Source: Desulfobacteraceae bacterium (GTDB lineage: Bacteria; Desulfobacterota; Desulfobacteria; Desulfobacterales; Desulfosarcinaceae). From it: a stretch of DNA of 64,000 bases. Positions 17,788 through 26,986 of the stretch are shown here, in pieces; within the stretch, counting starts at the first letter, position 1; every line of letters begins with the position of its first letter. Location of the stretch: assembly GCA_024230435.1 (NCBI GenBank), contig JAAERL010000751.1:1-64000 (forward strand), read 5' to 3'. Made by a program: the position numbers and the translations under genes. The notes beneath the pieces were generated by a model. That model had not been told where the DNA came from and ran no database searches. It saw only the letters and a list, made by a program, of their open reading frames with translations.

Positions 17788-20571
17788 GTGGTTGACGAGA
17801 TGCAAATGAACGCTAAATATCGGAGTCTAAAAAGTATTCTGCTTATTTTTATACTTCCGGTGCTAGCTTGCGGGGCTTTTGCAAGTATTTTATTCAATTA
17901 TTATCTGGCCCGTGAGAACATTCAACTGCGTATTGATGATCACATTTTACGACGAAGGATGGATTTGAAATTTATTGCTTCATTGCCATCCTTATATTTG
18001 GTTCTGGAAAACCAATCTTTTGATCCGCTAATGAGAACCTATGGGTTGAAACGGGAAAATGAGAAGCCTATTTTGTCCTATCTTAAACAGTTGAGGCCGT
18101 CTTTTCCCCATACGCTTCGAATTATCAGCCTTGATGGGAAAGAACTTTTGCTCATAAATGATTGTAAAATTCAAAAGATCAGAACGGATGCCGTTGCAAC
18201 GACTCATATAAATGCTCTTGCAATGATTAAAGCTTACCAGGAGCCTGAACTGCCGATTCAGAATTATCTGCCTGGAAAAGAAATGAAAATTATCGATATC
18301 TTGCCCCTCTATAGCAAGGGGCGATTAAACGGAGCACTGGTTTATGAGTATGGATTCGACTCAGATGTAAAGATAGCGCCAATTACGGAAAACCTGGGAT
18401 TCAATATCTTTGTATCCTTGAACCTGCTGGTTATTGTATCGATTATTACCTATTTTCTGGTTGATTTTGCAACAAGACCATTAAAACAGCTTACAGCAGC
18501 CGTGCGAAAAATGATTGATGGTGATATGTCCAAGCCGTTTCGCATAAATGGATTGGGTGAAGCAAGATCTTTATTTATGACGTTTGAACGTCTGCGCCAA
18601 TGTCTTGTTGATCAAAACGAGCAGAGCAAAGCCTATACTAACGAATTAGCCAGCGCTTTGCAGAATGCAAAGCGAATGAAGGCTCAATTACTCCAAGAGC
18701 TTGATTATTCCGTCGGTATTTTAAAAAAAACTCCAAATTTAATTTGCGGTATATCGCCCGACGGTTCTATAAAATTCGTCAATCCGGCAGCCGAGAGGAT
18801 CACCGGCTATTCGTCTGAAAAATTGATGGGCGAAAATTTTAAATATTTGTTGATCAATGAAAATGTGGACAAATTCATGTCGGTACTGCATGAGGGGATG
18901 AAAAACAAAGCTTTTGTAAATGAGGAGTTTATCCTTAATACGAAATCAAATAAAAATCTCACCTTGCTCCTAAGCGCCTTTCACCGAATTGATGAAAACG
19001 GACAGGTAAAAGAGTTTATCCTTATTGGAAGCGATATTACCGAAATGAAATTGACCGAGAAAGAATTAGAAAAATTTCGTTCTATTTCAGACAGATCAAA
19101 TTGTGGCATGGCCATCTACGATCTTAACGGTAATATTACCTATATTAATGATGCTTATGCCTCTATGCACGGTTACCTGAAGTCCGAGCTTGAGGGCAAA
19201 CATCAATCTGTCTTTTTTGGTGTTCGTTTAATGCCCCAGCAAGAGCAACTTAATAATCAACTCATGCGGCGAGGACACCTTACCGCAGAGGAGATTCTGC
19301 ATGTGCGCAAGGATGGCGGTACTATTCCATTGCTGCTCAATAGCACATTGGTGCGTGACGATACGGGCAAGCCAATGTTTTCATCTGAAACAGCCATTGA
19401 TATATCGGAGAAAAAGATTCTTCAGGAGCAACTCCAAATCAAGCAACGGATGGATTCACTCGGTACTATGGCCGCTGGTATTTCTCATGATTTTAATAAC
19501 CTTTTGTCTGGCATTACCGGTTATCTGGATTTGTTGCATTTAAGATCGGACAATTTTACGGACAAGCAGAAACGCTATCTGAACCAGCTAACGGCTTCGG
19601 TAGAACGCGCCACCAATCTCGTTCATCAGTTTCAGACGTTATCTAACGGAAATGTTTCAAAGAAAGAGCACCTGGATATTTCCGCGTTTGTCAACGGGGT
19701 CTTTGGTTTTCTTCAAAAAACATCTGATCGCGTCATTCGAAAACAAAATTGTATTGATCCTGGAAGGTTTTTTATCAAAGGCAACCAAACAGAGCTGAGC
19801 CAGGTTTTTTTAAACCTTGCAGTAAATGCAAAGGAAGCCATTGAGGCAAAAGGGATTGAGGGAGGGGATTTTATCCGGGCTGAGGCCGGAAATGTTTTGA
19901 TCAGCGAGACCAAGGAGCAAGCTTTGCGCGGTGGCCGGTACGTTCACGTAAAATTCCTTGACAGTGGGTGCGGTATGAGTGAAATTGTCAGGTCAAGGGT
20001 CTTTGATCCCCTGTTTTCATCCAAAAAAATGGGTCAGCGTAAGGGACAGGGCCTCGGACTGGCTATGGCTTATACAATTATCAAGAATCACAGCGGTCAT
20101 ATTTCGGTTGAAAGCAAACCCGATAAGGGAGCAATTTTTCATGTGTATTTACCTGCAGCCGCTCCATCGGTTACTGATCCCGCCATTGCACACGATCTTG
20201 CTAAGGGCAATGAGACCATTTTTTTGGTCGATGATGAACAACTGCTGTTAAGGGTCATGAAGGAAGAGCTTGAGCAGTTGGGTTATTGTGTGATATCCGC
20301 TTCAAGCAGCGAAGAAGCTTTAAAAATATACCAGACAAAATTTACTGCAATTGATTTGGTAATTATGGAATTCATTTTGCCCGGAATGTCGGGCGAAACA
20401 TTGCTCAGCAGGATTAATGAGTTAAACACTAAAGCAAAAATAATTCTTATGTCCGGAAAAAATCTGCCGTCAAATATGAACAATTTAAAGCACAAAGTTA
20501 GTGGATTTTTAACCAAGCCCTTGGTATTAAAAGACCTTTCGGAAGCTTTGAGGCGTGTGCTGGATTCTTGA
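17788..20571 (+). CDS. PAS hybrid sensor histidine kinase with Glu-substituted receiver
   Basis: The protein has 927 residues. TM1 (about 15-40), an extracytoplasmic sensor (about 42-205), TM2 (about 207-227) and HAMP (228-280) lead into two PAS domains (about 308-425 and 428-548). The HisKA H-box is GTMAAGISHDFNNLLSGITG, followed by HATPase with LNLAVNAKEAI (N), DSGCGMS (G1) and GQGLGLAMAY (G2). The C-terminal REC domain (about 808-925) has the acidic pocket LVDDE and Lys in TKPL, but the phosphoacceptor position is Glu861 in LVIMEFILPG instead of Asp. The start is GTG with TTAAGGATT upstream; ATG at 17800 is an alternative. It is not paired with a local regulator gene. Confidence 0.93.
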   Translation: MVDEMQMNAKYRSLKSILLIFILPVLACGAFASILFNYYLARENIQLRIDDHILRRRMDLKFIASLPSLYLVLENQSFDPLMRTYGLKRENEKPILSYLKQLRPSFPHTLRIISLDGKELLLINDCKIQKIRTDAVATTHINALAMIKAYQEPELPIQNYLPGKEMKIIDILPLYSKGRLNGALVYEYGFDSDVKIAPITENLGFNIFVSLNLLVIVSIITYFLVDFATRPLKQLTAAVRKMIDGDMSKPFRINGLGEARSLFMTFERLRQCLVDQNEQSKAYTNELASALQNAKRMKAQLLQELDYSVGILKKTPNLICGISPDGSIKFVNPAAERITGYSSEKLMGENFKYLLINENVDKFMSVLHEGMKNKAFVNEEFILNTKSNKNLTLLLSAFHRIDENGQVKEFILIGSDITEMKLTEKELEKFRSISDRSNCGMAIYDLNGNITYINDAYASMHGYLKSELEGKHQSVFFGVRLMPQQEQLNNQLMRRGHLTAEEILHVRKDGGTIPLLLNSTLVRDDTGKPMFSSETAIDISEKKILQEQLQIKQRMDSLGTMAAGISHDFNNLLSGITGYLDLLHLRSDNFTDKQKRYLNQLTASVERATNLVHQFQTLSNGNVSKKEHLDISAFVNGVFGFLQKTSDRVIRKQNCIDPGRFFIKGNQTELSQVFLNLAVNAKEAIEAKGIEGGDFIRAEAGNVLISETKEQALRGGRYVHVKFLDSGCGMSEIVRSRVFDPLFSSKKMGQRKGQGLGLAMAYTIIKNHSGHISVESKPDKGAIFHVYLPAAAPSVTDPAIAHDLAKGNETIFLVDDEQLLLRVMKEELEQLGYCVISASSSEEALKIYQTKFTAIDLVIMEFILPGMSGETLLSRINELNTKAKIILMSGKNLPSNMNNLKHKVSGFLTKPLVLKDLSEALRRVLDS

Positions 20572-20773
20572 GAACACTTAAGGAATTTGAATTTAATAAA
20601 GTAACACTATTGGTTGTTTTTTGAACCGTTAAGCTGCGCGATATAACAGGCGCCATACATTAAGTATGCTACCTGCTGACGCGTCTTTCAGACCAAGCCA
20701 AATCAGGTGCAATCTAAAGTTCACTACCAATCATAACAATTATATTAACCGGAATTTGAACAGGAGAAATTCT

Positions 20774-22225
20774 ATGACCCAATGCCCAGACCAGGTTCTA
20801 TGTTATTTTGAAGAACTTAATGCAATTCCGCGCTGCTCCGGTAGCGAAGACCAAGTCGCAAAATGGTTGAAAAAGTGGGCGGCCGGACGAGGATTCAATA
20901 GTGAAAGTGATGCAGCTGGCAATTTGGTGATTCGGGTTCCGGCTACAGCCGGAAATGAAAATGCTCCAATCGTGATTATTCAGGGGCATATGGATATGGT
21001 GTGTGAAAAAACACCGGATTCCAAACATGATTTTACCAAGGATCCCATTCGTTGTATTCGCCAGGGCGATTGGATGACGGCCAACGATACATCATTAGGA
21101 GCGGATAACGGTATTGCTATAGCCTATGCAATGGCAGTAGCTGAGTCAAAAAACATCATTCATCCGCCGTTGGAACTGCTGTTCACTGTTGACGAAGAAA
21201 GTGGTCTTACTGGGGCAAAAAGAATGAATCCGGATCTGCTTTCGGGTAAAATTATGATCAACCTCGACTCAGAAGATGAAGGTGTTTTTATAGTAGGTTG
21301 TTCTGGAACCGCTGATACTGAAATTATACTGGAAAACGAAACCCGACTCCTGAAGGAATCCTGGAAATACGCCAGGCTCGTAGTCAGCGGACTCAAAGGA
21401 GGCCATTCCGGCATCGATATTGATAAACACCGTGCCAATGCCAATAAGCTTTTAACTCGGATTTTAGCTGAAATTCGCCGGTCAGCGGTTATCCACCTGG
21501 GGCAGATCAAAGGCGGCAGCCGGCCCAATGCCATTCCACGCGATGCCCAGGCTTTGTTTGGCTACGATCCGGGCGATATGCAAATTATCAAAAGAACCAT
21601 TGAAAAAATGCTTAGTTCCTTCAAGGCAGAGTACGGTTCATCTGAAACCACTCTTTCGGCAGAACTCACTGCTGTTAATTGCTGCGATGCTGATGTACTG
21701 AGCCTGGAACAAACTGATCAAATCATCTGGCTTCTGTTGGCTCTTCCCAATGGGGTGGCCGGTGTCTCTCACACTGTGAAAGGCGCGATTGAGACTTCCG
21801 GCAATCTGGCTACTATATGTTTAGAAAACGGAAAGCTGGAAGTGCTGTGCAGTCAAAGAAGTTCCATACAAAGCCAGCTGGAGGAAGTTGCGGCATCCGT
21901 AAGCGCTATTGCCGATCTTGCCGGGGCCATACCTTTGAAAAAAGGCGCCTATCCGCCTTGGGTTCCTAATACGCAATCCCCGCTGCTCAAACGGGCGGAT
22001 TCAGTTTACCGGAACCTATTTGGAAAAGAGCCGCAGGTTCAGGTTATTCACGCTGGTCTTGAATGCGCGATTATTGGAGACCTGTGCCCGGGAATGGATA
22101 TGATATCTTTTGGACCGACCATTAAGTCCCCTCATTCACCTCATGAGCGAATTTTTCTGCCTTCTATTGAAAGAGTCTGGACGCTTCTCGTTAGCCTGTT
22201 GAAATCTTACTGTACCGGCGTTTAA
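20774..22225 (+). CDS. pepD: Aminoacyl-histidine dipeptidase (M20 family, PepD)
   Basis: This 483-residue cytosolic Zn dipeptidase cleaves Xaa-His and other dipeptides. The ATG at 20774 is chosen because of its AGGAGA RBS and because the family start (QVLCYFEELNAIPRCSGSE) follows. Metal-ligand motifs are QGHMDMVCEK (His, Asp), SLGADNGIA (Asp), VDEESGLTGA (Glu pair) and NLDSEDEG; the C-terminal His ligand is in SPHSPHERI. The length is normal for PepD. A family B repeat follows directly after the stop codon. Confidence 0.95.
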   Translation: MTQCPDQVLCYFEELNAIPRCSGSEDQVAKWLKKWAAGRGFNSESDAAGNLVIRVPATAGNENAPIVIIQGHMDMVCEKTPDSKHDFTKDPIRCIRQGDWMTANDTSLGADNGIAIAYAMAVAESKNIIHPPLELLFTVDEESGLTGAKRMNPDLLSGKIMINLDSEDEGVFIVGCSGTADTEIILENETRLLKESWKYARLVVSGLKGGHSGIDIDKHRANANKLLTRILAEIRRSAVIHLGQIKGGSRPNAIPRDAQALFGYDPGDMQIIKRTIEKMLSSFKAEYGSSETTLSAELTAVNCCDADVLSLEQTDQIIWLLLALPNGVAGVSHTVKGAIETSGNLATICLENGKLEVLCSQRSSIQSQLEEVAASVSAIADLAGAIPLKKGAYPPWVPNTQSPLLKRADSVYRNLFGKEPQVQVIHAGLECAIIGDLCPGMDMISFGPTIKSPHSPHERIFLPSIERVWTLLVSLLKSYCTGV

Positions 22226-22226
22226 G

Positions 22227-22272
22227 ATTATCCAGCAATAATTGCCGGTAATTTATTGCCGGGAGCAGTCAC
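22227..22272. repeat. Family B palindromic repeat, copy 2
   Basis: The sequence contains GCCGGTAATTTATTGCCGGG then AGCAGTCAC, starting with the GATTATCC leader also seen at 56036. It begins right after the pepD stop codon and can fold into a GCCGGT/TGCCGG-type hairpin. It may serve as a terminator. Confidence 0.7.
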
Positions 22273-22374
22273 GATTATGAAAATACTGAAACGTAAAATA
22301 TAGGGGCGTAATAATTGCAAATCACTCATCATTCACGATTTGGTGACTTGCAGCGCCCACGCCCTTTTTACACA

Positions 22375-23148
22375 TCAGGATGGCCCCAAAATAAGCCTCT
22401 GGGGATCACAGCGTGATCGCAAAATTTCAAGTTCGCAGGCATGTGGAGGCGCTACTGGTTTTTCACGGGTAACATCGACTTTAAAACCCATATTATCCAG
22501 CACCTCTTGCCTGCTAACGTCAGGAAAACAGCCATCAAGATACATTTTGCGGGTTATCTCATCAAATCGGAAAACAGCTTTATCGGTAATGACAACCGAT
22601 GGACCGCCCTGGCTCAAGCCGGCAGCGGTTCTACTCGTGTATCCCTTAAGCCATCCCGGTGAGGTCATATAATCTAACCTGGGAACAAATCTTCGTTTTT
22701 CCAACTGCATAAAAACAATCGTTCGTCTTACAAACGAACTTACATCACAGGCCCCACCACTTCCGGGAAAACGAATATCAGGGTTCGCATAATCGCCAAT
22801 CACGGTCGAGTTCAGGTTGCCGTAAAGATCACATTGGGCAGCGCCCAATATGCCCACAACCTTGCTGCCGGTGTTAGGATTTTGCATAAAGGCGAATGCT
22901 TCGCTCAAGCTGCCATGCATGGCGGCGCCCAGCATGACCCGCGAGTCGGACACAGCCATGGGAACTTCTTCGAGCTGGGCGTCAATCGCACCGGTTTCAA
23001 AAAAAATAATACTCTCAGGCGCACTGATATGCTTGGCGGCCATAGCCGCGAGCATAGAAATACCTGTGCCGCAAAAAACAATATCCCCATCATGAATTTC
23101 ACGGGAAGCAACCACTGTCATCATTTCGCGTAATGTAAAATCCGCCAT
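22375..23148 (-). CDS. CoA-transferase, beta subunit (GctB/IpdB-like)
   Basis: This 257-residue beta subunit belongs to the family I CoA-transferases. The catalytic glutamate is probably in IIFFETGAID (about residue 50), the position used by glutaconate CoA-transferase B. The glycine-rich binding stretch is GILGAAQCDLYGNLNSTVIG, followed by RFPGSGGACD. It lies 12 bp after the alpha subunit gene on the same strand. The substrate is not determined; glutaconate-like or steroid-ring acyl-CoA (IpdAB) are both possible. Confidence 0.88.
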   Translation of the reverse strand: MADFTLREMMTVVASREIHDGDIVFCGTGISMLAAMAAKHISAPESIIFFETGAIDAQLEEVPMAVSDSRVMLGAAMHGSLSEAFAFMQNPNTGSKVVGILGAAQCDLYGNLNSTVIGDYANPDIRFPGSGGACDVSSFVRRTIVFMQLEKRRFVPRLDYMTSPGWLKGYTSRTAAGLSQGGPSVVITDKAVFRFDEITRKMYLDGCFPDVSRQEVLDNMGFKVDVTREKPVAPPHACELEILRSRCDPQRLILGPS

Positions 23149-23160
23149 GGCGAGATATCC

Positions 23161-24138
23161 TCATAAACGATTCAGTCCAGTCGCATAACCGGTATCAGGA
23201 TCCGCCTTGATTTTATTTAAGCGATGCAGTGGCTGCAAAGAAATAAAAGCAGCATGATCCTTAGTCTTGAAAATATAGCGATCCAAATAGTTTCTATGGT
23301 GTTCATCATTTTGAGCATAATTGCGGTAATCGTTTAAATAACCCGGATCATAGTCATAATGACCATAACAAGCGGTTGGGTAGGCTCCCATGGGTAAATG
23401 CACAACAGCATCAACACAAAAAAAAGGAAGCTGGTTACGCTCAGGTTGTTTGCGAAGCTGACGGGTATCCACGATTGTTTCACAGGTAACGATTACATGG
23501 CGGGCGGCTTTGGCCTGCTCAATATCGGTAAAGGCCAGCCCATCAATACGCACTGTACCTGAGCTGTCTGCCGTTTGCGCATGAATGATGCTCACGTCCG
23601 GCTCAATAGCCGGAACTAATACGAGCCGGGTGGTATCAGCCCATCTGCCGAAAGGATTATCGATGATACATAATTTCAGATCGGGTATTTTTTCATCTGA
23701 GCGCCGTGCAGCTGGTTTGAACCCCCATTGATTGGCGATATCCGACTCTATTCCTGATTTTACAGGCAAAAACGGCAGTCCCATTGCCCCGGCTGTAAAA
23801 CGTAAACTCATTTGAAAATTCGAATAGTCTTCAACAACAAGTTCACCAGACTCTACAGCCTTTCGAAAACGGACGCATGTTGGTGCGAAACGGCCGTTTC
23901 CAGCATATGCGATTTCAAGACGATCCACACAGCCGCCTCCAATTAATTCATCAACACCTTGACCGTTTGAGTGGGCGTATAGATGAATACCGCGTTTTTT
24001 TTGACGAATGATTTCGTAAACCGCCGCCATGGGATTCCGGTTTACCGTAAAACCGCCAATGGACAGATGGCACCCGTCATGCACGAATCTGCTGATTGCG
24101 TGGTCAAGGGACATTATTTTCCGGTTTTTTGGATTCAT
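23161..24138 (-). CDS. CoA-transferase, alpha subunit (GctA/IpdA-like)
   Basis: This 325-residue alpha subunit forms the functional enzyme with the gene downstream. It contains GCHLSIGGFTVNRNPMAAVY at about residues 18-37 and the CoA-transferase alpha pattern YAHSNGQGVDELIGGGCVD. Conserved IIHAQTADSSGTVRIDG and the CETIVD region follow. No strong SD is seen before the ATG at 24138. Two adjacent genes for one enzyme point to an operon starting here. Confidence 0.88.
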   Translation of the reverse strand: MNPKNRKIMSLDHAISRFVHDGCHLSIGGFTVNRNPMAAVYEIIRQKKRGIHLYAHSNGQGVDELIGGGCVDRLEIAYAGNGRFAPTCVRFRKAVESGELVVEDYSNFQMSLRFTAGAMGLPFLPVKSGIESDIANQWGFKPAARRSDEKIPDLKLCIIDNPFGRWADTTRLVLVPAIEPDVSIIHAQTADSSGTVRIDGLAFTDIEQAKAARHVIVTCETIVDTRQLRKQPERNQLPFFCVDAVVHLPMGAYPTACYGHYDYDPGYLNDYRNYAQNDEHHRNYLDRYIFKTKDHAAFISLQPLHRLNKIKADPDTGYATGLNRL

Positions 24139-24608
24139 TTTAGTGGGATTGAAAAATTACGTTGTTTTTGTATCGTTATTTGAAACAGTGTTTTAATTTT
24201 AGTAATTTTCTGCTTTTCCGTCTCCATTTGTCAAGTCTAACTTTTGTTCAATGCAGATTTTCATATACTCAAACCGCCGCAAATACGCATATATTCAAGG
24301 GCGGAGGGCTTGCTTCTTGCGGGCTGATATTGTTATTTTAAAAAGAAATAAGCATAAATAATTAACGTAAAATCAATTTGAAAAATATTAACTATAGGTA
24401 AGCAAAAAAATCTGGAATATTTACTAATAACCGGTTTCGAAAATCGGATTTGGATTCTTTTTCAAAGTGCATCAACGGATTAAACTTTCCTTTGCAACCT
24501 CTAAAACGCTTATAAAAATTCCCAAACAGGCTCTAAGTTTCCACTGCTGATTATCATTGTTAATATTGACATTGATTTAAATCTTTTTTTATATAATCAT
24601 CCAAATTC
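24139..24608. other. AT-rich intergenic region at the left edge of the accessory island
   Basis: No gene is supported. A lone family C end (AATTCCCAAACAGGCTCTAAG) lies near 24517-24537. At 24546-24566 the sequence GATTATCATTGTTAATATTG partly resembles a Fur box. TTGACA-like and TATAAT-like stretches (about 24568-24600) could be the promoter of the gene at 24689. Confidence 0.4.
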
Positions 24609-24650
24609 ATAATAGCAGGCAAGGGGCATAAGGGGAGCCTCTGCTATTAT
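24609..24650 (+). promoter_or_regulatory. Leader hairpin upstream of a small secreted protein gene
   Basis: The ten-base arms ATAATAGCAG (24609-24618) and CTGCTATTAT (24641-24650) are perfectly complementary. The loop is G-rich (GGCAAGGGGCATAAGGGGAGC). The hairpin ends about 38 bp before the ATG, inside the probable 5' UTR. It could be an attenuator or a stability element. Confidence 0.5.
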
Positions 24651-24688
24651 ACACGCCAAACACATACAATTTATGAAAAGGAGTTTAG

Positions 24689-25045
24689 ATGAAACCGCTG
24701 TTCTTTTTTACTGTTGGGGTGTGCAGTTTTATAGGTTTAACAATGGCCGCCAACTCTTTTGCTGCAGAGGTTAATTTTTCCAGCATATCAAATTCTCCAA
24801 ATAATAAGAATCATGACCCAAGACTATGCGCCACTGCGCATAAAGCTCGGTCAATTTGGAATGGCCCGGATAACCTTGAATCTGAAATCGATTCCTGCAC
24901 AGGAGAACCTGCAATTCAAAATATTTTCACAGATGTGCTCTATTTAGATAAGACACTTCAAAAAACCACCAATGAGCATGAACGATGGCCTAGTTGGCAG
25001 GCTCAGCCGGTGACATTCTCAAAAAGGGGGAGATACCCAGTTTGA
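24689..25045 (+). CDS. Small secreted protein of unknown function
   Basis: The protein has 118 residues with a clear signal peptide: MKPLFFFTVGVCSFIGLTMA with a cleavage-type site after NSFAA (about residue 26). The mature part is Asn/Ser/Pro-rich with a few Cys (LCATAHKARSIW, SCTGEPAIQ), which could form a disulfide in the periplasm. The RBS is AAAAGGAG. I recognise no family. It is the first gene of the AT-rich accessory island and has a hairpin leader. Confidence 0.65.
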   Translation: MKPLFFFTVGVCSFIGLTMAANSFAAEVNFSSISNSPNNKNHDPRLCATAHKARSIWNGPDNLESEIDSCTGEPAIQNIFTDVLYLDKTLQKTTNEHERWPSWQAQPVTFSKRGRYPV

Positions 25046-25182
25046 GCGTTCCTTGTCTAAAATTTTACTTAATTTGCCTTTAAGAGAAAAAACAATCCGC
25101 CGGTTTTAAAAAGTTTACTTAATGGATTTTGTGTGAACTTTTTTTGAAATATTTATAAAAAAATTTAAAGGGGGTAAATACT

Positions 25183-25527
25183 ATGTATCAATATTCCAAT
25201 AGTTGGCCGGATGCATTAAAAAAACAAGCCGTTTTTACTGAGAACGAGGCTCTTTTGCACGCGTCCGCCGATGGCGATGAAATAAGCTCATACTATGGCG
25301 ATAGTCGAGACGCTTGCAACAGGGCTTTGGAAATTTGGGAAGAAATCGAAGGAGCTAATGAATCTCAGATTGCCGAATTGGAAGAAAAGTTGAAATCAAT
25401 ACGAGATGAAATCCGGCTTAAAGTCGCTCAAAAACTATTAGCAGAGAGCAATCAGAGTGGATGGCGGGATATCGCTATAGCAATTGAAAAAAATTATGAA
25501 ATCAGTAGTTTTCTGAATTTGTGGTAA
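25183..25527 (+). CDS. Hypothetical protein, 114 aa, coiled-coil-like
   Basis: This acidic, soluble 114-residue protein has a helical Glu/Lys-rich segment (EIEGANESQIAELEEKLKSI, about 53-72) likely to form a coiled coil. The RBS AAAGGGGG precedes the ATG by a normal distance. No family was recognised. It stands alone between two gene-poor stretches. Confidence 0.6.
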   Translation: MYQYSNSWPDALKKQAVFTENEALLHASADGDEISSYYGDSRDACNRALEIWEEIEGANESQIAELEEKLKSIRDEIRLKVAQKLLAESNQSGWRDIAIAIEKNYEISSFLNLW

Positions 25528-26262
25528 AATACCAAGTGGCCCTTGCTTGTGCCGGGGCCACCTCAAATTTGGTTCTCTGGCCTCAATGCTTCTGCCTTGT
25601 CCCGGCTGACGCGTATGGCTAACTAAAGTTGGGCTTGGTTTAAAAAATGATAAATTTGGCGTTTATTTTTTTGCTTAAAAGAACAATATCTGATATAGTA
25701 ATTTTACATAACCTGGAATAGTTCAAGTTTTAAAAAAGATGGTCGTCAACGGTTCCAAGATAAACCGGCACTTCAATGACAAGTAAGTAAAAACTACTGA
25801 CGACAAACCCGCGCTTTGATGTTTTGATAGAATTTTCCTGCTCCTTTTCCATCGTATATTTCTTTAAGAGTTGTACAAATTTCAAACCGGTAATGCGCCG
25901 GATTTGAACTCGCTTTCAAGACTCGCATCAATAAGTGTATGTTCATTGTCTTTTTGCCCGCCATTAGCTAACCAATTTGCTTTGTCCGATGTTAGCATAG
26001 TACTGAAAATTTTATCCACGGAATATCAGCATGTACTTGTGGTTAATTTTTGCAGGGCTTGATTTCGGCCAAATTTGCTTCTTTGTACATTGACATCATT
26101 TCTTTCCCATTGGCGCAACACAGGAAAACGGATCCAAAGTAAATGCGGATTAGGACAAGCAATAAGGGTAAATTGTATTTTCCGCAATTTTAATCTAGAG
26201 TGTCAGAAAAATGTACGTTTTTTTGATTTTTTCGGGATAATTAAAGCCAAGGAGAAAGTATC
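25528..26262. other. Gene-poor AT-rich stretch
   Basis: About 730 bp without a supported gene. Two short frames at 25871 and 26075 have neither RBS nor motifs. Weak similarity between GATGGTCGTCAACGG and CTACTGACGACAAACC could be a remnant palindrome. The 30 bp before 26263 carry GGAGAAAG, the RBS of the next gene. Confidence 0.4.
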
Positions 26263-26523
26263 ATGAACGAAAAAACTTACAACGAGTATATCGAAGCTTA
26301 TAATCAAAATTTAAAAAAGTTTATTTGTGATCTTTGCGGATTTGCTATGTATTTGAATCCAGAGATGGAAGCAATTGATTTTGTTGATTGCAAATCCTGT
26401 CTTTGTCAGGGCTTTTTTGTGGAGAAAGAAACCGAATGCCTTTGTATGAACCAGGACCGTTGTGTTCTACCCGGACCGAACCCAACGGTAGCGGCGCCGG
26501 ATGCAAGTTATCCGTGCACCTGA
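26263..26523 (+). CDS. Small cysteine-rich protein of unknown function
   Basis: The protein has 86 residues with nine or ten Cys, many in pairs: FICDLCGFAM, FVDCKSCLCQG and ECLCMNQDRC. The CXXC...CXXC arrangement suggests a metal-binding zinc-ribbon or rubredoxin-like fold, but the CPXCG rubredoxin consensus is absent. No signal peptide is present, so it is probably cytoplasmic. The RBS AAGGAGAAAG lies about 9 bp upstream. Confidence 0.6.
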   Translation: MNEKTYNEYIEAYNQNLKKFICDLCGFAMYLNPEMEAIDFVDCKSCLCQGFFVEKETECLCMNQDRCVLPGPNPTVAAPDASYPCT

Positions 26524-26709
26524 TTTTTTTTATGCGCGTTTTTAAAAATTATAGGGACGGTAATTTTTAAAATAAGCAATCAAATTATTTTCTAAGTGTT
26601 TGAACTTTAGAGCGTTTTGGTAAAAACTGCCGGAAAAGCACCCCGTGCTTCTCAAGGTTAAATGGAATAAAAATACACATATCAACGTGCTTATGGTAAC
26701 AACTAAACT

Positions 26710-26885
26710 AAGGCGATTTACAGTTAAATAATATACCATCTTGAATGTCTTTTTTACCGTCTTGTGTGTTATGCCAAAGGTGCGAATACGTAAAGTATGC
26801 AAACTGTGGCATGCCTTGAAGACGAAAAAAAATTTAAGCCGAATATGGTATCTGGCAAGATGTTATTTTTTTTCCGCCAATCGCC
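26710..26885. repeat. Family A MITE-like repeat, copy 3
   Basis: The left end CTAAGGCGATTTACAG and the core TGCCAAAGGTGCGAATACGT are nearly identical to the copy at 41796. The right end is CCAATCGCCC with the terminal T lost. It lies about 100 bp beyond the stop of the sulfotransferase gene. Confidence 0.8.
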
Positions 26886-26986
26886 CAAATCAATGGTTCT
26901 TTATGTGATTTAGTAAAACAAGCGTTTTTTACTAAATCACGGAGCCAGAATCCGGATGTGATTTTATTTTGTTGCAACAAATCGTC

